Positions 1-11,860 of a stretch of 64,000 nucleotides of DNA are shown here, one piece after another. Location: the NCBI RefSeq assembly GCF_038502225.1, contig NW_027195533.1:62001-126000 (forward strand), written 5' to 3'. The DNA comes from Cherax quadricarinatus (Eukaryota; Arthropoda; Malacostraca; Decapoda; Parastacidae). The notes below the pieces were generated by a model. That model had not been told where the DNA came from, ran no database searches, and was given only the letters and a program-made list of their open reading frames with translations. How positions within the stretch are numbered: position 1 is the first letter of the stretch; each line of letters begins with the position of its first letter. The translations under genes were made by a program, and so were the position numbers.

Positions 1-410
1 TATAAATTAGGTCAGAAGCTACAGCTCAGGACCTTAGTTTCTCAGAGTGTCTATGCGACACAAAACCTCAGTACAACGTCGAAAATCATTAAGTCTAGGC
101 TATGTTCTGTGAACAGAGTTACACAGAACCAACAAGAAGAAAGCGACAGAGACGATCTTCCAACATGGGCCATCAAGGGAGAGTTGGAGAGGCCGTCTTC
201 TTGGAAGGCGCGTCAAGCAGACAAGCAGCAGTGCAGGTCAGGCAGACTCTCCTCCAGGTGAGGTGTGATCACCCCACCCTGATCACTTGACTCTCGGTGG
301 ACTGCTGCTGCCCAGCAACAAAGAAGCCGGCAGGGAAACGAGCGGAGAGATAAATGCAGTACTTAGACAATGCTGTCAGCTACTTAATTCTCATGAACTA
401 TGAACACTGA
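1..410. other. Unassigned left edge
   Basis: No gene or known repeat recognised. A 62-codon frame at 102-290 (+) is basic and Gln/Arg-rich with no domain I can name. It is probably chance, or the tail of a repeat that begins outside the window. Confidence 0.4.
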
Positions 411-641
411 ATAACATATAAATGTTACATCCTACCTAATAACATAACTAAGTCAAATAATATTATATAGCAACATATTTACGATTTAGATGATGTCGCA
501 AATATAAGCAATGTAAAATTATATGAAAAGGTAATGTACATTATATACATTGTGACCCATTCAGGGGTCGCAATAACAGGGAACCAAAAACCACACATCA
601 CAGTGAACCATGAACCACATAACACATGGACACATGAGCCA
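411..641 (+). repeat. Satellite leader repeat, copy A
   Basis: An AT-rich block, then TGACCCATTCAGGGGTCGCA and a first few satellite-like words. The same block recurs at 6727-6960, and a shorter version at 7828-7985, each time directly before 24-bp satellite units. Here it is cut off at about 641, where U6-like sequence begins. Copies A and B therefore flank the U6-LINE segment as direct repeats of about 230 bp. Confidence 0.8.
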
Positions 642-642
642 T

Positions 643-750
643 GTACTTGCTTCGGCAGTACATATACTAAAATTAGAACGATACAGAGAAGATTAGCATG
701 GCCCCTGTGCAAGGATGGCACACAAAATCGTGAAGTGTTCCACATTATAT
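643..750 (+). pseudogene. U6 snRNA pseudogene
   Basis: Seen: an almost full-length U6 spliceosomal RNA sequence, including the 5' stem-loop region (TTGCTTCGGCAG), the ACAGAGA box within GATACAGAGAAGATTAGCAT, and the 3' part ending near TCGTGAAGTGTTCCA. Several positions differ from the highly conserved U6 sequence, mostly C-to-T or G-to-A type. No T-run follows that could stop RNA polymerase III, and upstream is satellite leader rather than a recognisable promoter. Inference: a retrotransposed or captured non-functional copy, not a working gene. It is followed about 100 bp later, in the same orientation, by LINE ORF1. Confidence 0.88.
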
Positions 751-848
751 TGTCCTCATCACTCTCGTGTCATGTGGACCTACTGCGCAGACGCTCCTCA
801 GTTACCTGGCTGCAGTGGTATGAGGTGGTGCTGTCAAGTCTCTCTTGA

Positions 849-2126
849 CACCTCAGGAAAATTACTGCTTTCAACATCGCGGTTTGTCATAGGCGCCAGA
901 TTAATACTATTGGTATTGAGCTTCTCCGGGGGACGATTTCACCTAGTTCAACACAGGTTCTCTTACCTAAGATCATCAGAGAGACGTATGGAATTCAAGA
1001 TGGAGAATTATATGGAGTGGCTTTAAATGGATTGCATAGAATCTTCGTGAAACTGCTCACTGCAACGGTTTATGAATCATTGGTTACTCGTTTCCAGGAC
1101 GTGAGTCTTGATGTTACACCTGCTGTATGTGTGAGAATGATTGATGTTTCCAGGCATTATACCTGGATAAAGTTACATAACGTTCCCTTTGAAGCGGATG
1201 AAGCTGATATCAGAAAAGTCTTCGAGAAATATGGGACAGTTCATTTTGCCCAGCATGGTATGTGGGTAGCTAGCGCCTACGCAGGTTTGCCAGAAGGTAC
1301 TTTTAATCTTAAAATGACATTGAGACATCCCATACCGTCTTAGGTTTATCTTCAGGAATTCAGGACACAGGTCATGGTTTTATATCCTGGACAAAGGCGT
1401 ATATGTCGCCTATGTGGTGAGTATGACCACATAGCTGCAGCATGTGAGAAGAGAAGAGGCGTGCCTGAACCTGTGGTAGAAGACGCAGCCCCTGTCTTAC
1501 GGGTGGCAGGTGAGGATCAATCACCTGAGGGTGGGCGTGGTCGTTTGTGGAGCGAGATGGTGGAGCAAGCTTTTAGGACTGGGGGTGAGTCTCCCCCACA
1601 GTTCCCTGCCCCAGAATCTCCTTCAGTGACTTCTGCAGGGATGGTACCACGGGAGGAAGTGTTGGAAATTGAGGAAGAATTGGAGGAAGTTTTGATGACC
1701 TTGTCACCGCCTGAGGAGGGAGTTACATCTGAGCAAGAAGTAGCTGGAGAGTTATCGCTTCCAGCTTGTCAACGATATGAGAATTTGGGGAATGATGATG
1801 AGACGGAGACGTCAGTGGGATTAATAAATCCTTGTAAGGTGGATGTTGAGGTTCACCGTGAGGCTTCCCCAGACCATGTTATGGGGGACATGATTGTAAC
1901 AAGGAAACGGGCAGCTACGTCAGACTCGGATGATGTACTGACGCCAGCGCAGAGGCCTGGGAAGCAGACTGGGATGGTAGGAGAGGGAAGAGTTGGCGAC
2001 GGGGGAGGTCATGATAAGACACATCATAAGAAGGGAGGGGGGAAAGAAGGTATTGTGAAGATAACATACAGAAATACTAATTCTAGTGGTGAAAAGAGTG
2101 AGAAGAGGCAGGGGTGGAAAATTTAA
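849..2126 (+). pseudogene. LINE ORF1 (RRM-like plus CCHC), broken
   Basis: The frame is open from about 849 (a stop lies at 846-848) and continues to 2126 except for one in-frame TAG at 1341-1343, so ORF1 carries a nonsense mutation. The segment at about 1153-1270 (TWIKLHNVPFEADEADI..., then KVFEKYGTV) looks like an RNA-recognition fold. At 1404-1445 a zinc knuckle reads CRLCGEYDHIAAAC, spacing CX2CX4HX4C. The C-terminal third is acidic, then Lys/Gly-rich. Proteins of this type bind LINE RNA. No clear ATG is visible near the 5' end, so the native start is lost or lies in sequence I cannot recognise. The frame overlaps the start of ORF2 by 13 bp. Confidence 0.75.
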
Positions 2127-5100
2127 AAGGCCTTCGGTGTATGACTGTCAATGTTAATGACTTATGTAGCAGAATAAAGAGAGAATGGTTGTGTATGTTT
2201 CTTAAAAAATATAGAGGGGATGTTGTGTTCCTCCAGGAACATAATTTCAAGGAGGGTAAGGTGTTAGAGGAAGCAGGTTATCAAGTAATGACCCTGCCAA
2301 CTACCCGTTTAAAAGGTGGTGTGGGTATTTTAATAAAGGAGATGAGCCCGTTTATTTTGCAGAGAAGTGAGGGGGAGGGGGGAGGGGGTTGCATGTGGAT
2401 GGGTTGTGGATGGGTAAGCGTGTATCTTTTGTAAGTGTGTATGCGACTGCAGAGAATAGCATGCAGGTAAGGAAGGATTTTGTGTGCGAGGATCTTGTCT
2501 ATTTTTTGCGTGAACTTCCAGAAGTAGCAATAGTGGGGGGTGACTGGAACTGCGTTATTAGGGAGGCTGACGTAGAACCAAAAGGGGCAGGACATATGTC
2601 TGTAACTCTCAGGGATTTGATGAGGGACGTTAGGTTACGTGATACGTTTGGGGAAGGGTGTGGGAAACAGAACATACTTTTGTTAGGAGGGGATATGCAG
2701 CGAGGTTAGATAGAGTGTATCTTTCTCAAGGGGTTGTTGTGAAATCTTTTAATACCGTTGAGGCGGCTATGTCAGATCATAGTGCTGTAGTGGTGGAAGT
2801 AGGGTGGGAAGAGATGGCGGAAATATATAGGACTTATAGGAAATTGAACATTAGTGTGTTGAGTGATGAAGAAGGTTTGAAGGGTTTTTCTATTTTATGG
2901 AAAGAGCTTTACAAGGAAGCTCAGGAGGTGGATGACATTGTGACATGGTGGGATTATGTGGCTAAAGAAAGGATAAGAAAATACTATGTGAGGGAGGGTA
3001 AACGTATAAATAATTTAAAATATGGGCTTGCGAATTATTTTGAGGATCGATTAAGAGGTTGTTATGGGCAGGGGATGGTTGGTGGTGTTTTTCCCATTGA
3101 CGAAATAGTAGGCATAAAAGAGAGATTGCGAATATTGCAAAATGATCGGTTTCAAGCTTTAAGGGTGCAAGCAGTGTTAGAAGAAGTTTTGTGGGGGGGA
3201 CAAACCGTCAGCGTGTGTTGCGACATCAAAAGCAAAGGCAGGCAATGACGGCTATCCCGAGATTAGAGGTAAATGAGGCGATGGGGCTCTATAGAGCAGG
3301 GCAGGAGATAAGAAATACGAAGGGTATGAGTGCATATGCGGATATGTGGTATGAAAAGTACTGGACAAGTGGGGGTGTGGATGATGTGGAGTTAGACAGG
3401 GTGTGTACATATGCAATGTGCAATTTAGGTAATAGTGATAGGACGGCTTTGGGTGGGGTTATTACTGCAGAGGAAATAGAGATTGCTTTACAGGGCATGA
3501 GGAAGGGAAAAGCCCCGGGTATTGATGGTCTACCGGTGGAATTTTATTTACAGCATTGGGCGTTGATAGGAAATTTCATGGTTAGGTTATTTAATTGTAT
3601 GAAGGAGAAGGGTAAGTTAGGGGATAAGCAGACTACAGCAGTTGTGGTGCTAGTCCCGAAAGGTAAGGGGCAGCCCACCCTTCGGGAGTATCGGGCAATA
3701 TCGTCGTTATGTGCGGACTATAAGTTTTTTGCAAAAATTTTAGGTAATAGGGTTAAATGTGTATTTGGGAGGGTCGTCTCAAAATCACAGTTTCGGCTGC
3801 CCGGAAGGTCGATGACTGAAGGACACGGGATTCTAAGAAGTTTTGTGGAGTCAAAAGGAGGGGGGAGGGGGCAACTTTACTGGCTTTGGACTAGCAGGCA
3901 GCCTATGATAGAGTGGAAAAGCATGCACTGCTGGGTAGACTTAGGAGACAAGGTTATGGGGAAGGAATAGTTGATTGGGTAAATATGCTGTATTGGGGAG
4001 CAAAAATGAGGGTACAAATAAATGGGTGCATGGGGAAGGAATTTGCGATGGGTAGAGGTCTCAGGGAGGGGTGTCCTATGTCAAAGATTTTATTTTGGTG
4101 TTTTCAGGACCCCTTTTATAGAATGGTTGAATGTACTGTCAGCACCCGGGGTGAGGGTGGGGTTGAGGGAGGGATGCTTTGGCCGGGATTAATAGGTTAT
4201 GTAGATGATACGACTGTTCTGGTTCGTGAAAGGATGTCTATGAAAGTATTGGACGATGTTGTGCAAGTGTTTGAACGTGCCACGGGCATGAAGGTAAACA
4301 GTGAGAAGTTAATGATCATGGGGTTGGGCACTTGGAAAGGGGAGGGTAAGGTGAGTTGTAATGTTGTCAAAAAGTGTGCGGTGTCGCTATAGATTTGTGG
4401 TATTTTATACAAGGATGACATGGATGTGGCACATGAGGAAAACTCAGATAGGTTGTTAGAAAGGATCGTGGGACGTCTGGGTGTTTTGAGGCCCCAGCAT
4501 CTCACTCTGGCCCAACGTGTGATTGTCATAAATGTTTTATTGTATAGTAAAGTTTGGCATGTTGCGGCTGTGTTCCCGATTACAGGGACGGCGATTGTGG
4601 GAATTTTGAGAAGGGAATTTAAATTTTTGTGGGTATCAAGTTGTAATTGGTTAAGAAGAGAGGTTGTTATTTCTACCGGTGTGCCAGGGTGGGTTGGGAT
4701 TGATGGATCTAAGATGGAGGGCTAAATGTGTTTCTTAAATGGGAGGTATTGCGTGCTGGCGTGATGGCGGGAAACATACAACAGGTATATATGAGGTTGA
4801 AGAAGTGGTATGGAAGCGTTGAACTGAGGGAATGTGAAATTATTCTATGGGTCTTGTTGTTGGTTAGGGAACGGAGAAACATTCAAATACGGGTTTTGTG
4901 TAGGTTACTGGTGGGTAAGTGCGTTGCCCCTGTTGAGGGTTTGTTCCCCATGTACTCGTGGAGAAACATTTGGTATAGATTTAGCAAGCTGAAATTATTG
5001 CCTAGGATGCGTGACGTTATGTTTCGGTTTTGCACGGTATCTTGCCGTCAGGGGCCATACTAAGAACCAGGAGAGTAGTAGAGGGAGGGGGTGTGGTTTT

Positions 5101-5469
5101 TGTGGAGGGGACGACACGGCGTTCCATGTAGTTTATTTTTGTGAAGGGTTAGAAGACGTCAGGGGTTGGTTAGGTAGGTTGGTACTGAGGGTGGGAGGGA
5201 GTGGGGTGGCGGTTCTGCGTGCTTTAAGTCTTGACATGGGTGGTTTAGAAGAGGAAGTCATAAGAGCTTTAGATTACATCATGGTGGATTATATCTACAT
5301 ATCGTGGGTGATGAGGGGGAAAGGGGTTAGTGAGGTGCGAAGGCGCGTTCTTGCGATAACGTTTTATCGTACGATGTGTCGTAACCGGGAGTTATACGGG
5401 AAGAGGTGGGATCAGGTATTTTCGGAAGGATGTAGGAGGCTAACGTTAGAAATTCTTGTGAATCTGTGA
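2114..5469 (+). pseudogene. LINE ORF2 (endonuclease-RT-CCHC), many frameshifts
   Basis: Would encode the endonuclease and reverse transcriptase for target-primed insertion. Endonuclease pieces: VVFLQEHNF (about 2224), IVGGDWNCV (about 2530) and SDHSAVVVEV (about 2772). RT pieces: KGKAPGIDGLPVEF (about 3506), REYRAISSLCADY (about 3687), GLREGCPMSKILF (about 4057) and the catalytic YVDD at 4198-4209. The C-terminal finger CX2CX7HX4C lies at 5092-5142. The frame is broken near 2370-2390, 2685, 3190-3248, 3860-3900, 4720 and 5040, with an in-frame TAG at 4390-4392. Two of the breaks fall in G-runs, where assembly error is also possible. The catalytic YVDD is kept, so the decay is scattered rather than domain-specific. 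Confidence 0.82.
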
Positions 5470-6726
5470 ATGAATATGAATATTCGAAGGGTAAGTTTTT
5501 TTTTTATATATGGGATTTAATTTGGTTTTGAGTGTAAGTCAGTGGGCAATAGTAGGCTCGTCTTCTGGGGGGGGGGGCATGAGAGTGTGGTGAATGTTGG
5601 TATGGATTGTGTTTCCTGGTTGTCATGGATGTGTGGTTGTGGAGCTTTGAGAGCTCCATGATACTTATTGTTACTTTTGTGTAATGAATGAAAGTGTAAC
5701 CCCGAAGGTTTTGTCATGTATTTGGAGGTGTTTCTGTCTTGTAATGACCCGATTCTTGAGTCATATGTTTTTAATGGTATATGTAATTGGTTATGTTTAT
5801 TATCGGTTATGAGGTCATGATATGTGTTTGATTTTTGTAGATTAAAATATTTTTATATACTGTTTTGTTTGTGTACATGTATACATACGCATGGGTTTTC
5901 TTTTTTTCTTTGTGAAATCAGTTTTTTCTTTTGTGTTACTCTTTAAATATCGTTTTGAGCCTTTGTTAAATGTTAGACTCCAGTACATTCCTAATATGGG
6001 TATGTTAATGTTTTAAAGTTATATATGATAGGTTAGTACCCTGTTACTGGTAGTTGTTTTGAGATGTTTTGTTGTAAGTTTTTGCTTTATGTATCGCCAT
6101 TTTTTCAGAGGTTATAGAGCCATTGGTTCTGAGAATTTTGTTATCTTTTTATGTCTATTTATATTCTGGAATTATGTGCTGCTGTACTGTTTTTAAATAA
6201 AAAAAAATAGTGAAAGTATACTTTTTGAGGGGAACTGTAATTTTGTTTTGTATCATTATTATAATTACTCACAGGTGTGGGTGAGTATCTGTTGTGTAAG
6301 TTATAGACAGCGATGTACTGTTATGATGTCTTATTGTAGTAACACAGTAGACTGAGTACTGGAACCATGACTTATAGTTTGTGTTTGTTTCTTTGTTATC
6401 CATGTACTTGTTTATGTACAATGTCTGTATAAGGTTTTAATAACATAAAAAAAGTGAAAAATTAATGCATATTGTAGGGTTAGAGCTTCTCTTTGTTTAT
6501 AATAATAATAATGCATATTGTAAGTATTTTGGTTGATGTAATGTATAATCTTGTGTAATCTTGTATTTAACATAGGTACAAAGGGATATAATGTGTAGAG
6601 GATGAGGGACAGTTTGTGTCAGCACAAAGTTAAACGTCCTGTGTGTATTTCGACAATGAAAATTTATAATTTCATTGGAAGAACTGATACTGTGTTCTTT
6701 ATTTATTTAATGTATTGTATTGTTTT
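5470..6726 (+). other. LINE 3' region and AT-rich sequence without genes
   Basis: AT-rich and T-run-rich, with no coding frame of note. Probably LINE 3' UTR at least to the A-run at 6196-6206. A short direct duplication of 'aatgcatattgta' flanks 6464-6520. Nothing else identified. Confidence 0.5.
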
Positions 6727-6960
6727 AAATAACATATAAAAAAATAACATAACTAAGTTAATTAATAATATAAAGCAACATATTTACGATTTAGATAATG
6801 TCGCAAATATAAGCAATATAAAATTATATGAAAAGGTAATATACATTATATACATTGTGACCCATTCAGGGGTCGCAATAACAGGGATCCAAAAACCACA
6901 CATCACAGTGAACCATGAACCACAACACTACAAACCACGAACCACATAACACAGGGACAC
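6727..6960 (+). repeat. Satellite leader repeat, copy B
   Basis: Second copy of the 411-641 block, aligning from 'aataacatata' through the TGACCCATTCAGGGGTCGCA motif into the first satellite words. Unlike copy A it runs directly into the long 24-bp array. Confidence 0.85.
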
Positions 6961-7827
6961 ATGAGCCACACAACATTGTCACCCATGAAAAACACACCAT
7001 AGGGTACCATGAACCAAAGAACACAGTGACCCATGAACCATGCAATGCAGGAAAACATGAGCCACATAACACAGGGAACGATGAACCAAACAACACAAGG
7101 AACCATGAACCACACAACACATGGAGCCATTACCAACACAACTCAGGGAAACATGAACGACGAAACATAGCTAACCGTGAACCACACAACACAGGCAACC
7201 TTGAGCCACACAACACAGGCAACCATGAGCCACACAACATAAGGAAGCTTCATCCAAACACCACAGGGAACCATGAGCCACACAACAAAGGGAACCATCA
7301 ACCGCACAACACAGGGAACCATCAATCACATAACACAGTGAACCGTCAACCACACAGCATAGGGAATCAAGAGCCACACTCAACAGGGAACCATAAAAAC
7401 ACAGCACAGCGAACCATGAACCAGAAAGTGCTGGGAACCATAAACAACAAAATAAGAGAAACTGTAAACCACACAACAAAGGGAACCAGGAGCCACTGAA
7501 CACAGGGAACCATGAACCACACAACACAGGGAACAATGAAGCACGCAACACAGGGTACCGTTAGCCACACAACTCAGGGAACCACGAACCACAAAACACA
7601 GGGAACCATGAACCACAAAACACAGGGAACCATCAACGACACAAAACAGGGAACCATGAATCACAAAACACAGGGAACCATGAACCACACAACAGAGGGA
7701 ACCATGAACCACTCAACACAGACAACCTTGAGCAATACAACACAAGGAACCGTGAACCACACAACATAGGGAACCGTGAACAACACAACACAGGCAACCA
7801 AGAGCCACACAACACAGGGAACCTTCA

Positions 7828-7985
7828 TCCTGTCGCAAATATAAGCAATATGAAAAGGTAATATACATTATATGCATTGTGACCCATTCAGGGGTCGCAA
7901 TAACAGGGAACCATAAACCACACATCATAGTGAACCATGAGCCACAACACTATGAACCATGAACCACATAACACAGGGACACATG
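7828..7985 (+). repeat. Satellite leader repeat, copy C (internal)
   Basis: Shortened leader (from 'tgtcgcaaatataagcaata' through TGACCCATTCAGGGGTCGCA) lying inside the array. It shows that the leader is part of the amplified higher-order block rather than only a boundary. Confidence 0.8.
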
Positions 7986-10900
7986 AGCCACACCATAGGG
8001 TACCATGAACCAAAGAACACAGTGACCAATGAACCACGCAATGCAGGAAACCATGAGCCACATAACACAGTGAACAATGAACCAAACAACACAAGGTACC
8101 ATAAACCACACAACACAGGGAGCCATTGCCCACACATCTCAGGGAAACATGAACGACAAAACATAGCTAACCATGAACCACACAACACAGGCAATCATGA
8201 ACCACAAAACACAGGCAACCATAAGTAACACAACACAAGGAAGCTTCATGCAAACAACACAGGGAACCATGAGCCACACAATACAGGGAAGCTTCAACTG
8301 CACAACACAGGGACCCATCAACAACACAACACAGGGAACCATCAACCACACAACACAGCAAACCGTCAATTGCACAACACAGGGAATCATGAACCACACT
8401 AAACAGGGAACCATAAAAGCACAGCACAGTGAACCATGAACCAAAAAGCGCTGGGAACAATGAACAATAAAATAAGGGGAACCGTGAACCACACAACAGA
8501 GGGAACCATGAGCCACTGAACACAGGGAACCATGAACCACACAACACAGGGAACCATGTGCCACATAGCACAGCGAACCAAAAACCACACATCACAGTGA
8601 ACCATTAGACACAGCACTACAAACCATGAACCAAAGAACACATTTACCCATGAACCATGTAATGCAGGAAACCATGAGCCACATAACACCAGGAACCATG
8701 AACCAAACAACACAGGGAACAAAGAAGCATGCAACACAGGGTACCGTTAGCCACACAACTCAGGAAACCATGAAGCACACAAAACAGGGACCCATGAGCA
8801 ATAGAACACTGACCCATCAACAACACACCACAAGGAAACATGAAGCACACAACACAGGGACGCAAGAACCACACAAAACAGGGACCCATTAACCACATAA
8901 AATAGTGAAGCATGAACCACACAATGCAGGGACCCATGAGCCATACAACACATGAACCAGACACCACATGGCACCATGAACCACAGAACACAAAACACAG
9001 ATAACCATGAGCCATAAAACACAGGGAACTATGAAACACACAAGACAGAGAAAAATGATTCACACAACACAGGGAACCATGAACCACATAACATAGGGAA
9101 ACGTGAAGCACGCAACACAGGCAACCATGAGCCACACAACACTGGGAACCTTCATCCAAACACACAGAACCATGAGCCCCACAATACAGGGAACCATGAG
9201 CCATACAACACAGAGAACCATCAACTGCGCAACACAGGTACCCATCAACCACACAACACAGGGAACTATCAACTACACAACACAGGGAACTCTATCAAAC
9301 ACACGACACAGGGAATCATAAGCCACACTAAACAGGGAACAATGAACCACACAGCACAGGGAACCTAGAAGCATAAAACACTGGGAAACATGGACAACAA
9401 AATAAGGGGAACCATGAACCACACAACAGAGGGAACCATGAGCCACTCAACACAGGGAACCATGAGCCACACAACACAGGGAACCAAAAACCACACATCA
9501 CAGTGAACCATGAGCCACAACACTACGAACCATGAACCATATAACGCAGGGACACAACACAGACACCCAAGAAAAACACACCATATGGTACCAAGAACCA
9601 CAGAACACAGTGACCCATGACCTATGCAACGCAGGAAACCATGAGCCACATAACACAGGGAACCATGAGTGAAATAAAACAGGGAACAATGAACCACAAA
9701 CACATAGGGATCCGTTAGCCACACAACTCAGGGAACCATGAACCACACACCACAGGGAAACATGAACCACAAAACACAGGGTCGCATGAACCACACAACA
9801 CACAGAACCATGAACCACACAACAGAGTGAACCATGAACCACACAACACTAGGACCCATGTGCCATACAACACAGTGACCCATGAACCACACACCACAAA
9901 GTTTCCATGAACCACTTAACAAAAGGACTAATGAAACACAAAACACAGGGAACTATGAAACACACAACATAGGGAACCATCGGCAGCCCAACACGGACAC
10001 ATGAGCCACACAACACAGAGAACCATGAGATACACAACACATGGAACCATGAACCACTCAAAGCAGGGAATCATGAACCACAACACCAGAAACCATGAAC
10101 CACACAACACAAGGAACCATGAATCACACAACACAAAGAACCATTAGCCACGCAACACAGAGAGCCATAAACCACACTACACAGGGAACTATGAATCACA
10201 AAACAGAGGGAACCCTGAACCACACAAAACATTGGACCGTGAATCACACAACACAGGGAACCATGAGCCAAGCAACACAAGAAACCATCAACCACAAAAC
10301 ACAGGAAACCATGAACCATAAAACACAGGGATACATCAACGACACAACTCAGGGAACCATGAACCACACAACACAAGGAACCATGAACCACACAACACAA
10401 GGAACCATTAGCCACGCAATACTGGGATCCATAAACCACACAATAGAACCACACCATGAACGACGCAAAACATTGGACCATGAATCACACAACAGAAAGA
10501 ACCATGAGCAACACAACACAGGGAACCATAAACCAGACAACACAGAGAACCATGAGCTACACAACACCAGAAACCATGAACCACACAACACAAGGAACCA
10601 TGAATCACACAACACAAAGAACCATTAGCCATGCAACACAGAGATGGAACACAGATGGAACCATGAGCCACACAACACAAGGAACCATGAACAACAAAAC
10701 ACAGGGAACCATCAACGACACAACACAGGCAACTATGAATCACATAACACAGGGAACCATGAATGACAAACGCAGGGAACCGTGAACTACTCAATAAAGA
10801 GAGCCTTGAGCCACAAAACACAGGGAAACGTGAACCACACAACATAGACAAACATGAGCAACACAACACAGTGAACCTTCATCCAAACAACACAGGCAAC

Positions 10901-11776
10901 CATGAGCCACACAAGACACGGAACCATCAACTGCACAACACAGGGACTCATCAAGCACACAACACAGGGAACTATCAACCACACAACACAGGGAATCATG
11001 AGCCACACTAAACAGGGAACAATGAACCACACAGCACAGAGAACCTTGTACCATGAAACACTGGGAACCATGAACAACAAAATAAGCGGAACCATGAACC
11101 ATACAACAGAGGGAACAAAGAGCAACTCAACACAGGGAACCTTGAACCACTCAACACAGGGAACCTTGAACCACACAACACAGGGAACCATGAGCCACAC
11201 AACACACGGAACCATAAACCACAAATCACAGTGAATCATGAGCCACAACACTACGAACCATGAACCACATAACACAGGGACACAACACAGCCACCAATGA
11301 AAAACACACCACAATGTACCATGAACCACAGAACACAGTGACCCATGACCCACTCAATGCAGGAACAATGAACCACATAACACAGGAAACCATGAACGAA
11401 ACAACACAGGGAACAGTGAACCACAAACACAGGGAACCATTAGCCACACAACTCAGGGAACCATGAACCACACACCACAAGGAAACATGAACCACAAAAC
11501 ACAGAGTCGCATGAACCACACAACACATGGAACCATGAACCACACAACAGAGTCAACCATGAACCACACAATACAGGGACCCATGTGCCATACAACACAG
11601 TGACCCATGAACCACACACCACAACGGTTCCATAAACCACGAACACAAGGACTCATGAAGCACAAAACACAGATAAGCATGAGCCATAAAACAGAGGGTA
11701 CTATGAAACACACAACACAGGGAACCATGAGCCGCCCAACACAGGGACTCATGAACCACACAACACAGAGAAACAT

Positions 11777-11860
11777 GATAAATTAGACACATGTGCAACT
11801 GTGTGGCGAAACGTTTCCTCAATAAAGATACCCAAGAGTTGCACATGTGTCTAATTTATC
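11777..11860. mobile_element. Short foldback element with GAAACGTTTC core
   Basis: Perfect 24-bp inverted arms at 11777-11800 and 11837-11860 (arm core TTAGACACATGTGCAACT) flank a 36-nt centre holding GGCGAAACGTTTC and CAATAAAGATACCC. Sequence to about 11893 may belong to it. It interrupts the satellite. Centre and layout match the larger foldback units at 39515-40427, 43467-44594 and 46588-47633, so it is a small member of the same super-family. No coding capacity. Confidence 0.8.

Larger units (their letters stand above)
751..6726 (+). mobile_element. Decayed L1/Tx1-type non-LTR retrotransposon
   Basis: One LINE spans this interval: an ORF1 with an RRM-like segment and a CCHC knuckle (849-2126), then an ORF2 with AP-endonuclease, reverse transcriptase and a C-terminal CCHC (2114-5469), then about 1.2 kb of AT-rich 3' sequence. 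The RT motif style (RAISSLCADYKFFAKIL, YVDD) and the ORF1 layout suggest the L1/Tx1 group; the clade is inferred. At least two in-frame stops and several frameshifts mean this copy cannot make its proteins. The exact 5' and 3' ends are uncertain; A-rich stretches near 6196-6206 and 6445-6460 are 3'-end candidates. Confidence 0.82.

Noticed and set aside
643..750. Functional U6 gene
   Set aside because: Substitutions at conserved positions, no T-run terminator, and no recognisable promoter in the flanking satellite leader.
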